The translations under genes and the position numbers were made by a program. The notes below the pieces were generated by a model. It did not search any database, had not been told where the DNA came from, and was given only the letters and a program-made list of their open reading frames with translations. Below are positions 9,734 to 16,536 of a DNA stretch of 16,536 bases, one piece after another. Location of the stretch: positions 1-16,536 of the forward strand of contig JANBPK010000393.1 in NCBI GenBank assembly GCA_027579435.1. Direction: 5' to 3'. Every line of letters starts with the position of its first letter. Position 1 is the first letter of the stretch. The stretch is from Candolleomyces eurysporus (taxonomy: Eukaryota > Basidiomycota > Agaricomycetes > Agaricales > Psathyrellaceae).

Positions 9734-10391
9734 ATGTCGGCCACTCGCACTCCTATCACGCGTGAAGCTTTCGTTTCGCCCAACCACGTCCAAGTTGCGT
9801 TGCGCGGTGCCAATTACCCGCACGCTCCCGCTTTGATGAGCGTCGTCACAGATGGCGGGGAGCTCCAGGACATTCCCGTTCCCCAGGAGTTCGTTCAGCG
9901 GGGTGTCCTTCCCCCGGGCTATGCTGTCGATTTTTTGTTCGACCCTGAAGAGGTCGTTGCGAAGCTCACGAATGCCGGGGCTACCCATATGGAGTGCGTA
10001 TTCTTTCTTTACACTGTCCATGAATTATCCATTGCGCTGGAGGCTTACGACAACTGTTTTTGATTTGGATTGTAGGGAAGTACCTCCTCAAGTCTTCCAG
10101 AAGATGGCAGACCTCGTTAACGCTCCTGGGAATTTGAAGATTGTCCCTCAGTGGCTTTATGACCAGGTACATACACTCAGCACTACATTTCTCCGCCTGA
10201 TGTTGACCATCTGACACCCTCGACATGTGTAGAAACGCAACCTCACCAGTAATGCTCTCGCGCAAGGTATCACTCCGGAAGCCCACATGCAGCAGTTGCG
10301 CGAAACGCGCGACCAAGGCGAGGGATCTGGCTCTGGAGAGAGGAAAGAGAAGAAGAAAGGGTTCCTTAAGGGATTGTTTGGCAAGAAGTAG
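9734..10391 (+). CDS. conserved-looking 169-residue protein with basic C-terminal tail, function unknown
   Basis: I do not recognise the family. My model has three exons, 9734-9993, 10076-10166 and 10233-10391. The introns are 82 bases (GTGCGT...TGTAG) and 66 bases (GTACAT...TGTAG, with a CTGAC branch site). They join without frame change into 169 residues. Residues 1-117 look like a compact folded domain rich in Val, Pro and Ala, with PQEFVQRGVLPPGY near the middle and a WLYDQ motif at the end of exon 2. Residues 118-169 look polar and helical and finish in a lysine-rich stretch with two Gly-Phe/Gly-Leu-Phe steps (KKGFLKGLFGKK). That tail could bind acidic membranes or nucleic acid; this is a guess. 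There is no signal peptide or membrane span. The ATG has a good context (GAAGAAATGTC), and a TATA box lies upstream. Gene structure is well supported, function is not. Confidence 0.85.
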
Positions 10392-10753
10392 AGGGTCGTG
10401 CTCTGATTTTAAGGCGCTGTTTGCGAATCTGCGATGTATCGCAGCCCCCAAGTTCCATTTTTCATTTCTCCTTTCTCAAGTGTTCAAATCCTGGGTGATT
10501 ATTCTCTGTACTTGTATTGGAATCACGCCAAATGGCGATTCTGGATACCCCTGTTTTGTAATTGTGAAATACACGCGTCAATAAGATAGTGACACTAAAA
10601 CTAGATCGAACCCTGGTAAGGTATAACAAACATCTCATCAGTCCTTTGATCCCAAACTCGGCGCTAGCAGGGTATCTATCCCCCGTACTCATTTATGCGT
10701 ATATCTAGAAAAGGGACATGAGGTCAATATCCAAAGAAAGCAGAATCTTGAAT
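10392..10753. other. convergent 3' untranslated region
   Basis: Spacer between two convergent genes, without an ORF of its own. A possible polyadenylation element AATAAG lies at about 10580 on the plus strand. No RNA gene is seen. Confidence 0.5.
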
Positions 10754-12118
10754 TCAAACGTACGGCATATACCCCCAGACCGAAACCCTCTCCTTGAGAT
10801 TCGGCATAAACGCAAGAATCGTATTCTCAATCGCATCCCACTCTTCATCGGATTCCGTGAACTTGCAATACGTCAGCGTTATATGGATGCATACGGTGGC
10901 CAAGTGCGGGAACGCCTCCCGAGAGCCCAGAATCTCGTCCATACGTTGCCAAATGTCTTCCCGTTTCGCGATTTCGGCAACGAACTCTGTAATGTCCACG
11001 GGTTCTACGTCTTTGTCGATGTCCTTGAAGTCGATTTCTAGGTTGAAGGTTTCGAGTGGCATTGGCTTGGAGGAGGTGACAATGTTGAATGAGTCGAAAA
11101 GGTAGGGGATAGAGTTGTGTTCGGCGTACGGGAGGTAGTACGAAGGTAGCATGACGCGGAGGTGTTTCAGTTTGGGGAAGCAGTCGAAAGCGAAGAGAGG
11201 CATATGGAAGGGCGGGATGTCGTCAGGAAAGTATGAGGGCGGTGGTATTCCTCCTGGAGAAACGGTGTAACGTTCGACGTTCTGGCAACACTCTGGGTAA
11301 AACGTTTCCCAGACATATTCCATGCTCTCGTCAAAGTACAAGGTCCCGACTTCGAGTTCGGTGATCTGGAAGAAGTTGAGAGTCGCTTGAGGGTCCTTCA
11401 TACCGGCGAGAAGCAGTTCCATAAGGTAGCCGTTGCCACAGAAATAGAGTTTCTGGAGGGGCTTTGAGACCATGCCACTGACTTCGCAATCGCTTTTCGG
11501 GCGGATGTTCAGCGGGAGGAAGGCGTCGTCGTCGGCTGACGAGGGGCTTACAATGTGAAGCCTCAATTGTTGAAGGGACGGGTGTTGAAGAAGGGGAATA
11601 ATCTCCATGAAGGACACTCCCGAGAGGGATAGCTCGACGATATTGTGCCGGAACATGAAAGAATGGATCGCGACTTTGAGAGGTAAAGGCAGAAGAGACC
11701 AGTCTAGGTGCTCCAACCCCTCGCCTAAACCAAACGCTCGCACATCCGTGAGCAACGAGAGAGCCTTAATGACATCGTCTGGACAGACTTGGAGCCATCC
11801 AGGCGCCTTCTGTTCGTCGTCTGTCGTGGACCCCGCGATTGTTAGGCGTTGAATCGACCGGCAGAGCTGCGGTTTTGCTTCGAGAATCTCGAGGAATTGC
11901 TTGCATCGAGCAGCCGGGCTCAGTGGATGGATGAGTAACTCCGAGAGGTCGATTGCTTTGAAGAGATATTCTCTGCTGCGCTGGCACCACTGGCGGCCAA
12001 TCAGACCGAAGGTCTTTAAGCTGCTGAAGTCGTCTTGGACTTCGTCTATGACCATGTCAATGAGTTCTTGAGGAAGAACGAAGCATTGTGCGGCTGCCAC
12101 AGGAGGACTGGGTGGCAT
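10754..12118 (-). CDS. F-box-like protein, intronless, 454 residues
   Basis: Residues 13 to about 60 hold an F-box-like domain: FVLPQELIDMVIDEVQDD followed by LKTFGLIGRQWCQRSREYLF. This is the layout typical of the many agaricomycete F-box proteins. The rest is an alternation of short Leu-rich strands and loops (for example IVELSLSGVSF, LQQLRLHIVS, LKHLRVMLPS), consistent with a divergent leucine-rich-repeat-like substrate-binding part, with no clear repeat consensus. The open frame runs upstream to 12445. I chose the ATG at 12118 because it sits just before the F-box and because a TATA box at 12261-12268 places the transcription start downstream of the longer start. The likely role is target selection for an SCF ubiquitin ligase; the target is unknown. 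It is divergent from the kinase gene and convergent with the gene at 9734. Confidence 0.85.
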   Translation of the reverse strand: MPPSPPVAAAQCFVLPQELIDMVIDEVQDDFSSLKTFGLIGRQWCQRSREYLFKAIDLSELLIHPLSPAARCKQFLEILEAKPQLCRSIQRLTIAGSTTDDEQKAPGWLQVCPDDVIKALSLLTDVRAFGLGEGLEHLDWSLLPLPLKVAIHSFMFRHNIVELSLSGVSFMEIIPLLQHPSLQQLRLHIVSPSSADDDAFLPLNIRPKSDCEVSGMVSKPLQKLYFCGNGYLMELLLAGMKDPQATLNFFQITELEVGTLYFDESMEYVWETFYPECCQNVERYTVSPGGIPPPSYFPDDIPPFHMPLFAFDCFPKLKHLRVMLPSYYLPYAEHNSIPYLFDSFNIVTSSKPMPLETFNLEIDFKDIDKDVEPVDITEFVAEIAKREDIWQRMDEILGSREAFPHLATVCIHITLTYCKFTESDEEWDAIENTILAFMPNLKERVSVWGYMPYV

Positions 12119-12260
12119 GTCTCCGGCTGACTGAGAAGTGAGGGATGAATTTCGGTTCAAAAGTGAAAGAGTCGTCTGCGGTCCGCCGAGTTCCAAAAGG
12201 CAATAAATACTGACGGCCTCCGAGCTTTTTGATGCGCCGAGCCTGCTCGGACCCTGATTT

Positions 12261-12268
12261 CTATATAG
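12261..12268 (-). promoter_or_regulatory. TATA box of the 454-residue F-box gene
   Basis: CTATATAG lies about 145 bases upstream of the ATG at 12118 on the minus strand, implying a leader of about 115 bases. It decides the start codon, because the longer frame would begin upstream of it. Confidence 0.6.
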
Positions 12269-13123
12269 GGGCGACAATGGTCTTCTTGAGCGTTGATCAT
12301 CGATGCGGGTCGTTTTTGCACTTGAACCGCAATCACAACTAACTTGAACGAGACGGGATCGATTAAAGTAGCTTAGGAGTGCGCTCTGTTCACCGCGACC
12401 ACCACGACGGGATTCTCTCGCAGAGGAAACCAAGAGAACCACCAAAGACCAACCTGCGAAGGTAAACTTTTCACGCGTAAAGCTGTCGACACATCTTTTA
12501 AGCCATGACCAAGAATTCCGACGAGATTATGCTGAGTTTAGGGAAGAAACTTGGGGGGCGATGGCTCGGTCCTTGATGTCTTTGTTCCTCTGAGTGACGG
12601 TGGCCCAGCAAAGGAGCTGATTTTCTTCAAAGGGATCGCCACTGCATCGAGTCTAAAGAAAATGAATCATATTTTTGCGCATCCTACACTCGTATACAAC
12701 TCGTTTTCCCTGATACATTCTGCAGACCAAAGCTCCAAGCGACGCAGGCCTTCCAAGACTGTACTTTGTGAAGGCATGTCGATCAAGATGGTCAACATGG
12801 GACTGGAGTCACAGCCTGCTCTGACCCGGAACAGATTTCTCCTGTGGCCAGAGAAAATTGAAGTAAGAGAAAAAGAGGATGGACCTGGAGAAACAGAAGA
12901 AAGAGCATTGCTGACCTTATGGACCGCTTACACCGCCACCACCGCCACCACCGCCACCACCGCCATCACACTCCTTATATATCCCGAATCATCAGTCGAC
13001 TCCTATCCAGGCGGGCAAGTACTACTCCGCCCAAAACCGTCACCACCTTCAAATGTTTGAGTTCAAAAAAGTGTCCATGGCCTCGAACTACTATCCACAA
13101 AAAAAAATTTCGATTTTTTGCAG
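12269..13123 (+). other. divergent promoter region and unresolved first exon of the FunK1 gene
   Basis: A kinase acceptor (TTTTTTGCAG) ends at 13123, so at least one upstream exon must lie here. An open stretch at 12551-13060 is in the compatible frame. A donor-like GAA|GTAAGA at 12863 or CAA|GTACTA at 13019 would splice to 13124 without frame change. In-frame ATGs include 12661, 12777 and 12789. The translation before 12863 shows no family motif, so I do not commit to an exon. The first intron would be about 261 or 105 bases. Confidence 0.4.
12931..12969 (+). repeat. 9-base tandem repeat (CACCACCGC)
   Basis: Three perfect units at 12937-12963 with partial units on both sides. It lies in the unresolved 5' part of the kinase gene, either inside the first intron or encoding a Thr-Ala-Thr repeat. 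Confidence 0.85.
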
Positions 13124-15384
13124 TTGGCGGGGCCGATTCCCAATCATACCGTAGCCTCGACAAAGGAGTTTACGTTCGGGTTCGAAAACTTCGTTACGCC
13201 CGTCAACGAGTTGGCCGCACGCATCAGAGAAAAGCGTGAGTGGGTCGCATGTTTACCGAAACTTGACCCTTGCATTGAACGTTGCGTTGCTTCCAGATTT
13301 TCCAAACCGATCGCTCCTGGTCTTCAATCACACAAGAGATGCGCAACCTCGCGGTCACTTAACCGACACCGAATGCAGACCCTGCTACACCGCCGCGTTT
13401 GAGGAGAATTGGGACGGTGGCTCTACTTTCTGGCCTTGTATGCAGCTCGTTGGGGAGAAGGCTTCTGAAGGGGACGACAATCCGGAGCAGACAGCGGTCT
13501 CATACCTCCATTATCTGTTGCTAGCACGACCGGATCTGCGCGTCGCACAAGGGCTGCTGAACACCAAAAAAGGGGTCACGCTGCTTCTCGGCATTGGAGG
13601 CGCTGGCATCCGCTCCCTGGAATTTTCGTGGGGGGAAACGGAAGAAAGAGAGGGAAAAGATTTTTTTGAGGCGATGTTCGCCTTCATATACCGCCTTTAC
13701 GATCCCGGCAAGTTCGCCGATGAAACGTACGTGAAGATGAAGCTGGAGGTTCACCAGCTGGTTGCCACTGCCATCTACGACATCCGCATCAGAACGAACT
13801 CGGCACAAGCTATTGAATGCTTGGGTTTTCGTTCCATCTACGCCAGCACCCCTTTCGAGACTCGTACCCATGTCTTCTCGAACCCCTCTTCTGAGGTCTT
13901 AGTCGACGGCAAACCCTTGACCGTGATCAAAGACCAGCTGTGCCGGTCTAACACTCGGTTCAATGAAGAGGAAATTCTCAATCACATACACCGTGAAGGG
14001 CCCGTGCCTGGGGTGGTCCAACCGGCGTTTCATGAGGTCAATATGAACACGTTCACCGAGTCCAGATCACAGTTCCGCACTGGACTGCAAGAATTCGGAA
14101 GGTCTATCATGAGTGTCGATACTGTGGAAGCGATGCTGGAAGTTCTTTTCGACGTCCTAGAACGTAAGCTAACTTTCGCTTGATCACCAGATTGGTGCAT
14201 ACTGATGTGTCTATATGGGACTATGGTTCAGTGCAAAGGTACTTGCGCTTCGAGCTCAATGTTCTTCATCGTGACGTCAGCAGCGGCAACATCATGATAG
14301 TAGCTGATCCAGAGAAGCGTGTTCTTTTACCCACTGGCGCCAGCTCTTCAAAGGTCAGATTGCATCAAGACATATGCTTTGTCAAACATCTCCGGAATAA
14401 ACGGTATGTGGCAATTGGCGACATCCAGGACGGTTATTAATGCCCAGCTGGACCTACTAGCCATGATCAGCACGAGACCTCGGTGCTACTCATCGACTTC
14501 AACCATGCCAAAATCCTCGAAACCAAGACCCGTACGGACAGGAAGCAAGCCTTCCGGGTGGTCAGTCAATCCCTATCCAATCTTTACGGCGAATGGCACT
14601 GATTGGCATCATTTAGGGCACGCCTGCATTCATTGCTCGTGCGGTGGAAAACAATGGCGCACTTCCGTTTCCTGATGAGACTAGACTGGTTGCTGGAATA
14701 CCAAAAATTCCCAAAGCCTATGCTTCTCAACACCCAAAGCGGTCCGAAGACTTCCCACCATCCGATGACATGTTACTTTTGGAGAGACCGGACGATAACC
14801 ATCGCCCATGGCAGCACGAAGTGGATCATGACTCGGAATCCGTTTTCTGGGTTCTTCTCTATTGGGCTATGGGAGTTCAGCCAGTTGACCACGCCTCCGA
14901 ACCCTCTCCGTCTGGCCCCTGGTCAGATTTCGCAGGTTCATGGAAAGCGCGCGATAGATTGGTTCGGGCCCCAGACACTGATGGAATTGTCCACTCGTTC
15001 CTCCAGCCATTGGTTCCTTTGATCGTCAATCTTTCTCGCATCCTTAGGTGTGATGGATCCTGGCTACCAGCTTCCGACAGGCGAAGTTGTGCAGGGTATG
15101 TTGGCGAAGCGTTCCAGCGCTTGATCCTCAAGTTTCTGGAGGACAACAAAGACAAAAGTTTTATGAGGGAGAAGCTGAAGATTGAAGAACGTCGCTCAAT
15201 CGACCCGATAGTACGGTTCCTAAGCCTCCCTGTTACCAAGACGGAGCAGCGTCTCGCTGAAGAACAAACTCGGGTTCAGAAGCGAAAATTAGCTGAAATT
15301 GAGGTTTGTCCAGCATCTTCCTCGCTTTCATCAATGCCCGGCTTACTGGCGTCGCAGGACGCAGAAGAACAACACAGATGCTAG
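13124..15384 (+). CDS. FunK1-type fungal protein kinase (5' end incomplete)
   Basis: My model has exons 13124-13235, 13297-14163, 14232-14403, 14461-14560 and 14617-15384. The introns are 56-68 bases. All begin with GT, the last with the less usual GTCAGT. The phases agree and give 672 residues from 13124. An N-terminal FunK1 region has FPNRSLLVFNHTRDAQPRG (about 39-57) and SYLHYLLLARPDL. A kinase core follows: the Lys of TVIKDQL (K249) as probable ATP-binding lysine, FNEEEIL as candidate helix C, catalytic loop LHRDVSSGN (H339, R340, D341, N346), DFN in place of DFG (D396-N398), and GTPAFIARAVE (from 418) as activation segment. DSESVFWVLLYWA follows, a family signature. No Gly-rich loop is evident, which I recall as usual for FunK1. 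It ends in a charged helix. FunK1 kinases are expanded in mushrooms; their substrates are unknown. Both core Asp residues are present, so activity is plausible. Confidence 0.88.
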
Positions 15385-15899
15385 CACCCCAATCCTCCCA
15401 TAACGCCAATTTCACATGTTTGTGGTTGAGATTTATTGTTGATTTAGCCGACTATTGACAAAAGCTTTAGGTTGAGGGCGACAAACTTGAAGAAGGCAAA
15501 GGAGAAGACTAATATCGTCACTGGAACAAAGATGGGTATGAGGAGGGGAAAACAAAGACATGGATCTGTTAATTCTGCACCACACCATTCTGGCTCTAAT
15601 GGCTGGGATGTCGTTGCGTGGCTCCACCACCATGCTCGTTTCAACTGATAATGAAGCCCTGCAAGAAATTGGGCAGGATGGTTAAGTCAATGGACGGCAC
15701 GATGGCGGCTCTGGTGTTATTGACAACACCGACTGGTTTTAACAAAGATTCAATATTATACGGTAGATATAGGCAGTAAGTGCACGAAAAAAAAGTGTGG
15801 TGGTGGTCATTAGTAGACAATCGAGTAAAAAGGAGAAATCAAAAACTGTTGTCAATGGCGTGACAAACCAAGGCCTTGAGAGACCTGTCACGCGTAAGG

Positions 15900-15931
15900 A
15901 CAGCATAACATACCAATTTACGATATGCTGT
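15900..15931. repeat. inverted repeat with 8-base arms
   Basis: ACAGCATA (15900-15907) pairs with TATGCTGT (15924-15931) across 16 bases, upstream of the second NACHT gene. Confidence 0.55.
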
Positions 15932-15942
15932 GATAAATTCCC

Positions 15943-15966
15943 TGACTGAGACTTTGACTGAGACTT
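15943..15966 (+). repeat. perfect 12-base tandem duplication
   Basis: TGACTGAGACTT occurs twice without a gap, about 110 bases before the start codon of the second NACHT gene. It could be a doubled regulatory site or a simple slippage product. Confidence 0.75.
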
Positions 15967-16076
15967 GTCGGATGATTTTTTGTCGATGAGCTGCACAGCC
16001 TTTCATTCACAGCTTTTCTTTCCCCTCTCACCTGCTCTACCGCCCTGAAACCTACCCTCAACGCCTGACACTTACG

Positions 16077-16536
16077 ATGAATATCTTGGAGAGAGCACAA
16101 AACATGGCCATCGGCAAATTTGTCGCCATTCAAGTTGAAGGGAACTTCAATCAGCAGATCATCGTCCAAGAACCGTTCGTTCCACATCCTAGACCCAACA
16201 ATCTTCCGCGGTTTTTACAGCCAATCCCCGATGCCTCCCATACTCGAGATCGGAAGAAGTCACCCCCGGACTCTGCTTGTTATCCAGGGACACGAAGAGG
16301 AGTGGTCAAAGGCATCACATCTTGGGCAATGAGCAGCATGGTGCTTCGCAAAAGGCACATTTACTGGCTGCATGGCTACGTCGGTAGTGGCAAATCTTCT
16401 GTTGCGCTAGAAGTATCAAAGGTAGTTGCACAAAAGAAGCGACTGGGTGCGAGCTTTTTCTTTTGTAGGAGTGGTGGCGGCGACAGGAGCAGGATGAAGA
16501 GATTTGCAGTAACTTTGGCCAGTCAAATGGCCGTAA
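16077..16536 (+). CDS. NACHT-type STAND NTPase, N-terminal part, runs off the window
   Basis: One open frame from the ATG at 16077 to the right edge encodes 153 residues with no stop or intron. It shows the N-terminal layout of basidiomycete NACHT proteins. AQNMAIGKF...VEGNFNQQ (about 7-27) resembles the short lead sequence that precedes many fungal NACHT domains. Then come LQPIPDASHTRDRKK (about 49-63) and CYPGTRR (about 70-76). The P-loop is GYVGSGKSS (about 100-108, Lys 106), followed by LGASFFFCR. An in-frame stop near 15987 limits the start to this ATG or the later one at 16104. Walker B and the C-terminal part lie beyond the window. It belongs to a different subgroup from the gene at 852-3680, judging by both the lead-in and the P-loop. 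The likely role is a nucleotide-switch receptor; ligand and effector are unknown. Confidence 0.85.
   Translation, partial: MNILERAQNMAIGKFVAIQVEGNFNQQIIVQEPFVPHPRPNNLPRFLQPIPDASHTRDRKKSPPDSACYPGTRRGVVKGITSWAMSSMVLRKRHIYWLHGYVGSGKSSVALEVSKVVAQKKRLGASFFFCRSGGGDRSRMKRFAVTLASQMAV

Larger units (their letters stand above)
15385..16076. other. spacer between kinase and second NACHT gene
   Basis: No gene is seen; the minus-strand open frames here (15433-15644, 15739-15996, 15918-16187) lack motifs. The first part is the kinase 3' UTR. The last 70 bases are strongly CT-rich (about 16010-16070), typical of a fungal core promoter for the gene starting at 16077. Confidence 0.5.

Noticed and set aside
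9981..10451. 156-codon minus-strand frame across the 169-residue protein gene
   Set aside because: It is antisense to three well-formed exons and two introns and shows no protein-like motif.
12119..12445. Extension of the 454-residue F-box protein by 109 codons to the ATG at 12445
   Set aside because: The added sequence is Arg/Ser-rich without motifs, and a TATA box at 12261-12268 lies inside it. The ATG at 12118 sits right before the F-box.
14404..14445. Acceptor at the CCCAG ending at 14446 for the third kinase intron
   Set aside because: It would bring in a stop (TAG) three codons later. The next acceptor, CTACTAG at 14460, keeps the kinase frame and gives a 57-base intron.

Overview
The window reads as nuclear DNA of a basidiomycete fungus, most likely an Agaricomycete. 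The evidence is many short introns of about 50 to 80 bases with GT...AG ends and internal branch sites, and the gene families: an NWD2-like NACHT NTPase, a second NACHT-type NTPase, a FunK1-type (fungal-specific) protein kinase and two F-box-like proteins. These families are commonly expanded in mushroom-forming fungi. Species cannot be told from the sequence. The sequence is draft quality: three N bases are present, two of them (3112, 5290) break reading frames that close up again if the N is ignored, and a run of eight G at 4753-4760 breaks a third.

Layout. 1-655 (minus) is a truncated, damaged copy of the middle of the F-box gene found at 3972-6076. 852-3680 (plus) is a four-exon NACHT gene of about 884 codons, with a long proline-rich head, a complete P-loop and Walker B, and no recognisable C-terminal repeat domain. 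Tail to tail with it lies the parent F-box gene, 3972-6076 (minus, about 700 residues once two frame breaks are allowed for), which has two spliceable introns in its 5' leader. 6498-9530 is a long region without a convincing gene; its 7151-8830 part holds several perfect palindromes. 9734-10391 (plus) is a clean three-exon gene for a 169-residue protein of unknown function with a lysine-rich tail and a TATA box. 10754-12118 (minus) is an intronless F-box-like gene of 454 residues with its own TATA box. 13124-15384 (plus) is the body of a FunK1 kinase in five exons, with an unresolved first exon. 16077-16536 (plus) is the start of a second NACHT gene that runs off the right edge.

How the genes might work together is inference only. 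NACHT proteins are STAND-type signalling NTPases, often proposed to act in fungal non-self recognition. F-box proteins supply substrate choice to SCF ubiquitin ligases. FunK1 kinases are of unknown role. Such genes commonly cluster in fast-changing accessory regions, and the duplicated F-box fragment on the far side of the NACHT gene fits that picture. Nothing in the sequence proves that they form one pathway.
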